A stretch of 64,000 nt of DNA from Pseudohoeflea suaedae (GTDB taxonomy: Bacteria > Pseudomonadota > Alphaproteobacteria > Rhizobiales > Rhizobiaceae), in NCBI RefSeq assembly GCF_004354915.1, contig NZ_SMSI01000001.1, forward strand, positions 682,001-746,000, read 5' to 3'. Of this stretch, positions 1 to 7,410 are shown one piece after another; the first letter of the stretch is position 1; each line of letters opens with the position of its first letter. A program made the translations under genes and the position numbers. The notes under the pieces were generated by a model. That model worked only from the letters and a program-made list of their open reading frames with translations. It was not told the origin of the DNA and searched no databases.

Positions 1-1389
1 ATGGAATATGTGCGCGCGGCCATGGATCGCGGCCTCGATATCGACAAGTTCGCCGGCCGGCTCTCCTTCTTCTTCTGCATCGGGATGAATTTCTTCATGG
101 AAGCGGCCAAGCTGCGCGCCGCGCGTCAGCTCTGGGCGAGGATCATGACCGATTTCGGCGCCAAGTCCGACCGCTCGAAGATGCTCCGGACCCACTGCCA
201 GACCTCCGGCGTCTCCCTGACCGAGCAGGACCCCTACAACAACGTCGTGCGCACTGCCTTCGAGGCCATGGCCGCGGTGCTTGGCGGCACCCAGTCGCTG
301 CACACCAATTCCTTCGACGAGGCGATTGCGCTGCCCACCGAGTTCTCGGCCCGCATCGCCCGCAACACACAGCTCATCCTCAGCCACGAGACGGGTGTCA
401 CCAGGGTCGTCGATCCGCTCGGCGGCTCCTATTATGTCGAGGCGCTGACCAGGGACCTCGCCGACAAGGCCTGGGAACTCATCGAGGAAGTGGAGAGCCT
501 GGGGGGCATGACCAAGGCCGTCGAACAGGGCCTGCCCAAGATGCGTATCGAGGAGGCCGCCGCCCGCCGCCAGGCGCGCATCGACCGCGGCGAGGACGTC
601 ATCGTCGGCGTCAACCGTTTCCGGCTCGAGGACGAACTCCCCGTCGACATCCTCAATATCGACACCGACAAGGTGCGCGCCGGCCAGGTCGCGCGGCTCA
701 AGAAGATCCGCGACACCCGCAACGCCGAACTCTGCGCAAGAACCCTCGCCGACCTCGAGAAAGTGGCGAAGACCGGCGAGGGCAATCTGCTGGCCGCCGC
801 CGTGGAGGCCGCCCGCGCGCGCGCCTCGCTCGGCGAGATTTCCGATGCCATGGAACGCGGTTTCGGCGGCCGCCACGTCGCCACCACCCGCGTCATCTCC
901 GGCGTCTATGACGACGCCTATCGGGGCGATCCCGAATACGAGCTCATCCGCGAGAAGATCGAGACCTTCGCCACCGAGAAGGGCCGCCAGCCCCATGTGC
1001 TGGTCGCCAAGATGGGGCAGGACGGCCACGACCGCGGCGCCAAGGTGATCGCCACCGCCTTTGCCGACATGGGTTTCAAGGTCGATCTCACCGACATGTT
1101 CCAGACACCCGAGGAAGTGGCCGCCAGGGCCGCCGAACTCGATGTCGACGTCGTCGGCGTCTCCTCACTGGCCGCGGGTCACAAGTCGCTTGTCCCCGAT
1201 CTCATCGCCCGGCTCAAGGAGGCCAGTTCCAAGGACATCGCCGTCGTCGTTGGCGGCGTCATCCCCGAACAGGACTACCAGTTCCTCCGCGACGCCGGCG
1301 TCGCCGAAATCTTTGGTCCGGGCTCCAATGTGCTGGACGCCGCGAATGCCGTTCTGGCTCGGGTCGAGGGGTTGAAGAGGAATGTGTGA
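1..1389 (+). CDS. scpA: Methylmalonyl-CoA mutase, C-terminal part (gene cut by window start)
   Basis: Adenosylcobalamin enzyme that interconverts (R)-methylmalonyl-CoA and succinyl-CoA, the last step of propionyl-CoA catabolism in the cytoplasm. The 462 residues seen here hold the end of the substrate-binding TIM barrel (about residues 1-190), a linker, and a C-terminal B12-binding domain with the motif DGHDRG at residues 341-346, where H343 is the lower cobalt ligand. Full-length family members have about 710 residues, so roughly 250 N-terminal residues lie outside the window and the first in-window ATG is internal. No partner gene is visible downstream; the next gene is convergent and over 700 bases away. 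Identification is firm because both the barrel end and the cobalamin domain match the family. Confidence 0.95.
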   Translation: MEYVRAAMDRGLDIDKFAGRLSFFFCIGMNFFMEAAKLRAARQLWARIMTDFGAKSDRSKMLRTHCQTSGVSLTEQDPYNNVVRTAFEAMAAVLGGTQSLHTNSFDEAIALPTEFSARIARNTQLILSHETGVTRVVDPLGGSYYVEALTRDLADKAWELIEEVESLGGMTKAVEQGLPKMRIEEAAARRQARIDRGEDVIVGVNRFRLEDELPVDILNIDTDKVRAGQVARLKKIRDTRNAELCARTLADLEKVAKTGEGNLLAAAVEAARARASLGEISDAMERGFGGRHVATTRVISGVYDDAYRGDPEYELIREKIETFATEKGRQPHVLVAKMGQDGHDRGAKVIATAFADMGFKVDLTDMFQTPEEVAARAAELDVDVVGVSSLAAGHKSLVPDLIARLKEASSKDIAVVVGGVIPEQDYQFLRDAGVAEIFGPGSNVLDAANAVLARVEGLKRNV

Positions 1390-1518
1390 GACTGCCGTGC
1401 GCCCATCATAGCATTCCGTCGTGATGCTCACCTTTCTTTCGTCGTCCGGGCCCGTCCGCCTTGATGCTCACCCCTCCATCGTCATGGTCACCCCTTCGTC
1501 TCCATGCTCGTCCACCTC

Positions 1519-1550
1519 TCGTCATCCTCGGGCTTGACCCGAGGATCCAG
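1519..1550 (+). repeat. Palindromic dispersed element, copy 1
   Basis: An inverted repeat with core CGGGCTTGACCCG, preceded by ctcgtcatcct and followed by aggatccag. Its plan is the same as the elements at 1657-1690 and 1784-1817. Elements of this kind occur in many alphaproteobacterial intergenic regions; the function is not known from this sequence. Confidence 0.7.
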
Positions 1551-1656
1551 AATGGCGCGGCCACTCCGTCTCTCTCGAGGCCGAGAAAGCGTTGCGGCGT
1601 CTTGGCCAAAACCTGGGTGCCGGAAATCGCGGGGGGAAGAAACGCGAACCCCGCCT

Positions 1657-1690
1657 CTCGTCATGCCCGGACTTGATCCGGGCATCCATT
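1657..1690 (+). repeat. Palindromic dispersed element, copy 2
   Basis: The core TGCCCGGACTTGATCCGGGC is a near-perfect palindrome within the longer ctcgtca...atccatt unit. It is almost identical to the reverse complement of 1784-1817, so the two copies form an inverted pair around about 93 bases. Confidence 0.75.
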
Positions 1691-1783
1691 CCGTGATGCC
1701 GCAAGGCTCACGATCCATCGCCTGTTCCCAACCACATCTTGCCCTCGCCTTTGGGGGATATCGAACACGCCCCGCGCCTTGAG

Positions 1784-1817
1784 GCATGGATGCCCGGATC
1801 AAGTCCGGGCATGACGA
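1784..1817 (-). repeat. Palindromic dispersed element, copy 3 (inverted)
   Basis: Same element as 1657-1690, in opposite orientation. The core reads GCCCGGATCAAGTCCGGGC on the plus strand. The match extends to the outer atgga and atgacga edges, so the repeat unit is about 33 bases long. Confidence 0.75.
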
Positions 1818-2056
1818 CCGAGGGAAGCCCAAACAAAATCCCCCGCAATTTCATCCACCCTCTCCGAGCCTCCCTTATCCTTCTCCCGTCCTCTCGTTGG
1901 AAGCCCGGCGGCGCACTGGTCGACGGGGAGGGGAACGGTGCCGGGCGGCCGTTTGCCGTTGCCTTTTGCACTTTGCATTCGCAGTAGACTTTCGCGACTT
2001 TCGGCCGCCCGTCTTCCTGCACGCGCCGGTTTAGGCGCCAAGCAAGACGCCATATG

Positions 2057-2088
2057 AAAACCGCCGCCCCGGAGATCCGGGACGGCGG
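2057..2088 (-). terminator. Rho-independent terminator of the TRAP operon
   Basis: On the minus strand a GC-rich stem of about 12 bp (ccgccg...cggcgg arms at 2061-2072 and 2077-2088) is followed by TTTT. It lies 30 bases beyond the stop of the large permease gene, the normal place for a transcription end. Confidence 0.75.
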
Positions 2089-2117
2089 CGATTGTCGTGT
2101 CTTCCCTTGGATTGCCG

Positions 2118-3428
2118 TTACAGCATCCAGGTGGCGATCTGCGGGAAGAACAGCAGCAGCATCAGCACCAGCATCTGCAGCGCGATGAACGGCAGCAGCG
2201 CGGTGTAGATGTGCTTGAGCGTGATGTCGGGTGGCGCCACACTCTTGAGGTAGAACGCGGCCGGCCCGAAGGGTGGCGTCAGGTAGCTCACCTGCATGTT
2301 CACCGCGAACAGGACGCCGAACCAGATCGGATCATAGCCGAGCTGCTTGATGATCGGCACGAAGATCGGCAGCGTCAGAAGTGCGATACCGATCCAGTCG
2401 AGGAACATGCCGAGTACCAGCAGGATCGCCATCATCACCATGATGAGCACCACCGGCGGCGCGTCGATGCCGAGGATCGCGCTAGAGACGAAGCGGTTGC
2501 CGCCCATCAGATTGTAGACGCCCACGAGCACGGCCGCCGCAATACCGATCCAGATGATCATGCCGCAGGTTTCGAGCGTATGCGTCAGGCTGTCCTGCAG
2601 CATCTTGGTGTTCAGCTCGCGACGCAGGAGCGAGATGATCAGCACCGAGGACACGCCGAGGGCAGCGGCCTCCGTGATGGAGGCGACGCCCGTATAGATC
2701 GAGCCGAGGACGGCAAAGACGATGAAGCCCGGCGCGATCAGCGACCTGACGGCGCCGGCCACGGATTCCTCGGCATGCTCTTCCTTGCTCATCGGCGGGC
2801 CGAGCGAGGGATCACGCAGGCACTTGATCAGCACATAGGCGATGTAGCAGCCGAGCAGCAGCATGGCCGGCGTGATCGCGGCCACGAACAGATCGGCGAT
2901 CGAGACGCCACCGACGAGGCCGTAGATGATCAAGACGATCGAGGGCGGCATCATGGTGCCGAGCGAGCCGCCGGCGCAGACCACGCCGATCGAGAGATTG
3001 CGGTCATAGCCCAGACGCAGCATCTGCGGCAGCGCGAGAATGCCAAGCAGCACGATCTCGCCGCCGATGACGCCGGACATGGCGGCCAGCAGGATCGCCA
3101 CGATCAGCGTCTGGATGGCGACCCCGCCCGGCAATCGTCCGGCGAGCACGCGCATCCCGTTGAAGAGGTCCTTCGCAATCCCCGAGCGATCCAGAAGCGC
3201 GGCCATGAGAATGAACATCGGAATGGCGACCAGCGAATATTCGGTGATGAAGCCGAAGATGCGCGCGGTCACCAGCGGCAGCGCATTGTCGCCGAACCAG
3301 CCGAAGGTGAAGGCGAGCGCCACCAGGCCGGTCACCCAGGCCAGCGGCTGTCCGGAGAGAAGGAGAATGAAGATCGATGCGACGAGCACATAAGTGCCCA
3401 TCTCGATCCCGAGTGCGTTAAGCCCCAT
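2118..3428 (-). CDS. TRAP transporter large permease (DctM type)
   Basis: Inner-membrane permease of a tripartite ATP-independent periplasmic transporter, which uses an ion gradient to import a carboxylate-like solute handed over by a periplasmic binding protein. The 436-residue protein is hydrophobic throughout, with about 12 membrane segments, and has the normal DctM length. A GGGAG Shine-Dalgarno sequence precedes the ATG at 3428. The small permease ends 4 bases upstream and the binding protein lies before that, giving the order dctP-dctQ-dctM. The substrate cannot be read from the sequence. A terminator follows at 2057-2088. Confidence 0.93.
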   Translation of the reverse strand: MGLNALGIEMGTYVLVASIFILLLSGQPLAWVTGLVALAFTFGWFGDNALPLVTARIFGFITEYSLVAIPMFILMAALLDRSGIAKDLFNGMRVLAGRLPGGVAIQTLIVAILLAAMSGVIGGEIVLLGILALPQMLRLGYDRNLSIGVVCAGGSLGTMMPPSIVLIIYGLVGGVSIADLFVAAITPAMLLLGCYIAYVLIKCLRDPSLGPPMSKEEHAEESVAGAVRSLIAPGFIVFAVLGSIYTGVASITEAAALGVSSVLIISLLRRELNTKMLQDSLTHTLETCGMIIWIGIAAAVLVGVYNLMGGNRFVSSAILGIDAPPVVLIMVMMAILLVLGMFLDWIGIALLTLPIFVPIIKQLGYDPIWFGVLFAVNMQVSYLTPPFGPAAFYLKSVAPPDITLKHIYTALLPFIALQMLVLMLLLFFPQIATWML

Positions 3429-3432
3429 GACG

Positions 3433-4005
3433 TTACTCCCCCGGGCTCTGGCGCTGTTCGCGCGTGTCGCGGCGCAGGACCTGGATCAGATGCAGCGCGG
3501 ACTGGACGAACATCACGATGACGCAGAACAGGATGATGATTTTCAGAAGCGCCGGTGTCGGCGGGTTCCACGAGGTGCCGGTGCCTTCGAAATGGATCTC
3601 GCCGGTCGGCGTATGGGTGGCCTTCCAGGCCATGATCGCGCCGGCATAGCCGAGGCCCGCGAAGAAGAGCATGGCCACGACGCAGTTGAAGATGTCGAGG
3701 ATCTTCCGGCCTTTCGGGCCGACCGCGTCATAGACCATGCGCACGCGGATGTGCTTGTTGCCGGCCAGCGCCACGGGGCCGCCGATCAGGAAGACGGCTG
3801 CGATCAGGAAGGTGGTCGTCTCGTGCGCCCAATAGGTCGGCGAATCGAACACGTAGCGCGAAATCACCTCGAAGACGCTGATGAGGAAGGCCGCGAAAAT
3901 GGCCCAGGCAAACGCCTTGCCGGTCGTTTCGAGTGCGCGGTCGAGCCAGGTTTTTTCGAAATCGGGGGGTGCCAGCTCCATGTCCCCGTCCGGATTGTCC
4001 GACAT
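3433..4005 (-). CDS. TRAP transporter small permease (DctQ type)
   Basis: Four-helix membrane subunit that pairs with the large permease in TRAP transporters. The 190-residue protein starts with about 25 hydrophilic residues and then has four hydrophobic stretches. One segment runs across a W-A-H-E-T-T motif typical of DctQ proteins. CAGGAG lies just before the ATG at 4005. It sits between the binding protein (4093-5112) and the large permease (2118-3428), and a hairpin at 4037-4062 separates it from the binding protein gene. The family call rests on hydropathy and context and is secure. Confidence 0.9.
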   Translation of the reverse strand: MSDNPDGDMELAPPDFEKTWLDRALETTGKAFAWAIFAAFLISVFEVISRYVFDSPTYWAHETTTFLIAAVFLIGGPVALAGNKHIRVRMVYDAVGPKGRKILDIFNCVVAMLFFAGLGYAGAIMAWKATHTPTGEIHFEGTGTSWNPPTPALLKIIILFCVIVMFVQSALHLIQVLRRDTREQRQSPGE

Positions 4006-4032
4006 GTTGTACTCCTGCGCGGAATTGCAAAG

Positions 4033-4062
4033 AAAACCGGCCGCGTGGATGGGCGCGGCCGG
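4033..4062 (-). terminator. Intergenic hairpin between TRAP binding protein and permease genes
   Basis: On the minus strand a 9-bp stem (CCGGCCGCG with CGCGGCCGG, 4037-4045 and 4054-4062) is followed by TTTTC. It lies directly after the binding protein stop and before the small permease. Partial termination or 3' end protection here would give more binding protein than permease; that consequence is inferred. Confidence 0.7.
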
Positions 4063-4092
4063 GTGATGCTAGCTGAGATTGCCGCCGGAGGC

Positions 4093-5112
4093 CTAGAGCA
4101 GGTTGCGGCCTTCGAGGTACTTGACGACGGTGTCGTAGTACTTCTGGGTCATCTCGCTCTTGCCGGCCCAGACCTTCCACTCGTCCTGGGCGATGCGGCG
4201 GAACTTCGCGCGCTCTTCAGGCGACCAGTTGATGATCTCGATCTTCGGATTTTCCTTGGCCTTGGTCACCGCTTCGGCGTCGAGCTTGCGCACCGAATAG
4301 ATGTGCTTGAGAATGAACTCGTCGACCGACGCGTTAAGGACTTCCTTCAGGTCGTCCGGCAGTTCGTCCCACACGCCCTTGTTGATCGAGATGTCGATAA
4401 GCGGCAGCGAGTGGAAACCCGGGTAGAGCGGATAGTTGGCGATGTCGTTCATGCCGAGCGCCTGGTTGGTGGCGAACACGGTGTTGTCGGCAGCTTCCAC
4501 GACGCCCTTGTCGAGCGCGGTGAAGATTTCCGAGCCCGGCAGGGCGACGGGCGATGCGCCGGCCTTCTGGAAGATCTCGTAGACCATGCCTTCCGGAGCG
4601 CGCAGCTTCACGCCCTTGAGGTCTTCGACGGTGCGGATCGGCACGGCGGAGACGAAGGCTTCCGGCTCGGTGGCCGCGGCGCCGATGAAATGAACGCCAT
4701 AGGGCTCGACCAGTTCGGCATAGAGCTCGTGGCCGCCACCGGTCTGCATGAAGCCGAGCAGCTCGAACGGGTCGGACCACGCGCCGACGAGGTTGCCCAT
4801 CATCGCGAATGCCGGGTCCTTGCCGGCGAAATAGCTGGGATCGGTCAGGTGACCCTGCAGGATGCCGGAGCCGACGGCTTCCAGCGTGTCGGTGTGCGGA
4901 ACCACGGAGCCGATCGGCAGAAGCTCGATCTCGATGCGGCCGCCGGACATCTTGTTGACGCTCTCGGCCCACTTCTGCTTGTTGACGAAGCCGGGCTCGC
5001 CGGCGGTTTCGGACGTCTGGAACGTCCAGTTGTAATCGGCGGCGTAAGCTGCACCGGCAACAACGAGTGCGGACACCGAGACCAGTGCGGCCCCGAACAG
5101 TTTCGTAAGCAT
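4093..5112 (-). CDS. TRAP transporter periplasmic solute-binding protein (DctP type)
   Basis: Secreted binding protein that captures the solute and delivers it to the TRAP permease. The ATG at 5112 is preceded by GGAGGAG and gives 339 residues, whereas a longer frame from 5202 adds 30 residues lacking signal-peptide character. Residues 1-24 form a signal peptide (hydrophobic core, then AAYA before ADYNW). The body matches DctP/SBP_bac_7 proteins, including the stretch LRAPEGMVYEIFQKAGASPV before the ligand-binding arginine region. First gene of a three-gene operon. Its promoter region holds two identical GntR-type operator words. Ligand not predictable. Confidence 0.92.
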   Translation of the reverse strand: MLTKLFGAALVSVSALVVAGAAYAADYNWTFQTSETAGEPGFVNKQKWAESVNKMSGGRIEIELLPIGSVVPHTDTLEAVGSGILQGHLTDPSYFAGKDPAFAMMGNLVGAWSDPFELLGFMQTGGGHELYAELVEPYGVHFIGAAATEPEAFVSAVPIRTVEDLKGVKLRAPEGMVYEIFQKAGASPVALPGSEIFTALDKGVVEAADNTVFATNQALGMNDIANYPLYPGFHSLPLIDISINKGVWDELPDDLKEVLNASVDEFILKHIYSVRKLDAEAVTKAKENPKIEIINWSPEERAKFRRIAQDEWKVWAGKSEMTQKYYDTVVKYLEGRNLL

Positions 5113-5246
5113 GGAATGCTCCTCCTCGAAATACAAAATGCGTCGGTTAGACGCGGTCCGGACCCGGCCTCCAGGTTCCGGATCTGAGGGGGAGTTGTAC
5201 ATGATTGCGACGGGTGATCAACTCCGCGATACACGGAAACTGCCAT

Positions 5247-5259
5247 ATTTGTCCTACCA
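5247..5259. promoter_or_regulatory. Putative GntR/FadR-type operator, copy 1
   Basis: The word atttgtcctacca reads TGGTAGGACAAAT on the other strand and fits the T-N-G-T-N3-A-C-N-A pattern of FadR-subfamily GntR repressors. It lies about 135 bases upstream of the TRAP binding protein gene and is repeated exactly at 5401-5413. The regulator gene is not in the window. Confidence 0.5.
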
Positions 5260-5400
5260 GAGATCAATCATATGACTAATGCGGCCCACGTCGCGAAAGG
5301 CCTTTCGCATCGCGCAAAATTTTCAGGAAAATGCGCAATTTTGTTGCGATGCATTAATTATGATCTTTCGTCTGGTAGATGAAAACCGGCAAAACCCCCT

Positions 5401-5413
5401 ATTTGTCCTACCA
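5401..5413. promoter_or_regulatory. Putative GntR/FadR-type operator, copy 2
   Basis: Exact repeat of the 13 bases at 5247-5259, in the same orientation, 154 bases away. Two identical copies in one promoter region could allow looping by a dimeric repressor. Binding is inferred from the consensus only. Confidence 0.5.
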
Positions 5414-5604
5414 CTGACCCTCCATGTAGGGTCTCGCGACTATGGCGCCGCGGAGGCGTCACGGGCCTGCACGGAAGCGTGCCTGCGTCAAAATGTCGGC
5501 ATGCGCGGCGCATGTTTCGCGCCGGGCTTAAGAGTGCCTTCAGCATTCCCTGTCTTGAGTGTCGGCAAACCGGATGCGGCAGGCGGCGCGCCGTTGGAAA
5601 CAGC

Positions 5605-7221
5605 ATGCAGGCGAGGGTTTCAGTGCAGCAGGCAAAGACTGACGAAACGGCCTACTATCGCCGTGAAATTCACTCCCGTGTCGTGAATTTTCGGAAAGTG
5701 ACCTGGCTCCTGGCGCTCATGGTCGGCTGCGCGCTCGGCCTCATGGTCGTCGCCGTTCCGCTTGCATACGGCCTTCTCGACAGCCCGTGGCTTGAGGTGG
5801 CGGGGGTGGCCACCGGCGGAGCGGGAGCATTCCTCCTCATGGGCGCCGCCTATATCAAGCGCCGCGTCGATGTCGACATGACCCGGCTGATCGGGGACTT
5901 CAAGCTCGCCCACGCGCGGCAGGACACCGATGCGCTCACCGGCGCCTTCGTGCGCAACCGCTTCCTCGCCGATCTTTCCGAGGCGATCCTGCGAAGCCGC
6001 GGCGAAGGCGGTGCCGTGGCGCTTCTCGTCTTCGACGTCGATCATTTCAAGCAGATCAACGACGGTTTCGGACATCCGGTCGGCGATGCGGTTCTGGAGT
6101 TTTGCGTCCGCTGCGCGCGCAAGACCTTCCCGGGCGCGGTTGTCGGTCGCATGGGCGGCGACGAATTCGCGGTGTTCATCGAGCATGATTCCCCGATCTC
6201 CGTCGGCTATATCGACCAGGCTTGCGGCGAATTCCTCGCCGGTTTGCGCGAAGGCTTCCATATCGGTCACCGCCGCCAGACGGTCTCCTCTTCGATCGGC
6301 ATCGCCATGTCGCCTGGCGACGCCACCCGCGCCGACCTGCTGTTCGGCCATGCCGACATCGCGCTCTATGAAGCCAAGCGTGCCGGGCGTGGAACGTGGC
6401 GTTTCTTCCGGCCGGAGATTCTCGCCGACAAGCGGCAGGAGCGGTTCGTGGAGCGCGAATTGCGTGCTGCCATCCTGATGCAGGAATTGAAGGTCCTCTA
6501 TCAGCCGATCGTCAATTCGAAGGGCGACCTCAAGTCGCTCGAGGCATTGGTGCGGTGGGATCACTCCTCGCGCGGGCGCATCAATCCCAACGAGTTCATT
6601 CCCATCGCCGAACGCTCGCGACTGATCCATGATCTGGGCATGGCGGTGCTGCGGCAGGTTTGCATGGATATGGCCGGGCTTCCGAACGTCCGGGTCAACG
6701 TCAATGTCTCGGCGCGCCAGCTGCAGCTCGGTCATTTCAAGGAGGATTATATCGCCATCCTCGCCGAGGCGGATGTGGATCCCTCGCGCATCACTCTGGA
6801 AATTACCGAAAGCTCGCTGCTCGAAGCCTCGGACGTCCTCAAGGATCGCATCGGGACGCTGCGCGACGCCGGCTTCAGTATTGCGCTCGATGACTTCGGC
6901 ATGGGCTATTCCGAGTTCAACCAGCTGCGCACGCTGCCGTTCGACATCATCAAGATCGACAAGTCCTATACCCAGTCGCTCGGCGTCGACAAGGTCACCG
7001 ATATCTTCGTTTCCGCGGTGGTTTCCGTCGCCACCCATCTCGACCGCCAGGTCGTCGCCGAAGGGGTGGAAACCGAAGCCGATATCAGCCGGGCAAGCGC
7101 TGCCGGGTGCGGCCTGTTTCAGGGGCACCTGTTCGACAAGCCGCTCACCGCGGAAGCCGTCGGACGCAAATACGCCCGGCCGGGAAGCTCCCCGGTAACG
7201 CGCGCCTCATCGGCCGCCTGA
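5605..7221 (+). CDS. Membrane-anchored GGDEF-EAL cyclic di-GMP enzyme
   Basis: Signalling protein that may both make and degrade cyclic di-GMP. The ATG at 5605 gives 538 residues; an upstream frame from 5479 adds Cys/Arg-rich residues unlike protein, so it was not used. Two hydrophobic segments near residues 33-58 and 63-85 anchor it in the inner membrane. A diguanylate cyclase domain follows with an intact GGDEF at 184-188. The C-terminal EAL domain has E313-A-L, DDFG at 429-432 and a catalytic-type EGVE starting at 486. Both active sites look complete, so it may be bifunctional. No separate sensor domain is visible apart from the membrane part. Confidence 0.93.
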   Translation: MQARVSVQQAKTDETAYYRREIHSRVVNFRKVTWLLALMVGCALGLMVVAVPLAYGLLDSPWLEVAGVATGGAGAFLLMGAAYIKRRVDVDMTRLIGDFKLAHARQDTDALTGAFVRNRFLADLSEAILRSRGEGGAVALLVFDVDHFKQINDGFGHPVGDAVLEFCVRCARKTFPGAVVGRMGGDEFAVFIEHDSPISVGYIDQACGEFLAGLREGFHIGHRRQTVSSSIGIAMSPGDATRADLLFGHADIALYEAKRAGRGTWRFFRPEILADKRQERFVERELRAAILMQELKVLYQPIVNSKGDLKSLEALVRWDHSSRGRINPNEFIPIAERSRLIHDLGMAVLRQVCMDMAGLPNVRVNVNVSARQLQLGHFKEDYIAILAEADVDPSRITLEITESSLLEASDVLKDRIGTLRDAGFSIALDDFGMGYSEFNQLRTLPFDIIKIDKSYTQSLGVDKVTDIFVSAVVSVATHLDRQVVAEGVETEADISRASAAGCGLFQGHLFDKPLTAEAVGRKYARPGSSPVTRASSAA

Positions 7222-7410
7222 GGCGCTTGAGGCAGGCTCCGTCGACGGTGCCCGTTGACGGCGCGGGGCTTCAAGGGAGCGCGGCCGGCACATCCCTCCC
7301 GCGCCGTATCCCTGTTTTCTCGCCCGTAAAATCCGGTGCCGGCCCCGTTGTTATCGGCGCGGGAAAGCCTTTTAACTGTATGAACTGAATTTGCAGACAG
7401 GTGCGGCGCC

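Larger units (their letters stand above)
1390..2117. other. 728-base gap with palindromic repeats, no gene
   Basis: No reading frame here looks like a real protein: the short frames consist of translated repeat sequence. The gap holds three copies of a palindromic element (listed separately), degenerate short direct repeats of the type gatgctcaccc around 1422-1500, and at its end the terminator of the TRAP operon. No promoter could be assigned. Confidence 0.6.
5113..5604. other. Divergent promoter region between TRAP operon and GGDEF-EAL gene
   Basis: 492 bases without a convincing gene. The centre is AT-richer than the flanks, as expected of promoters. It contains the 13-base word atttgtcctacca at 5247-5259 and again at 5401-5413, and a related inverted word tctggtagatgaaa at 5371-5384. 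No conserved RNA was recognised. Confidence 0.6.

Noticed and set aside
1422-1832. Small genes in the 1390-2117 gap
   Set aside because: All frames overlap palindromic repeats and read as Arg/Ser/Pro-rich sequence on both strands, without ribosome sites or family resemblance.
2097-3521. Long plus-strand reading frame opposite the TRAP permease genes
   Set aside because: It is a His/Asp/Arg/Gln-rich shadow of the real gene on the other strand. The same applies to other long antisense frames such as 3394-5187 (+) and 42919-45108 (-).
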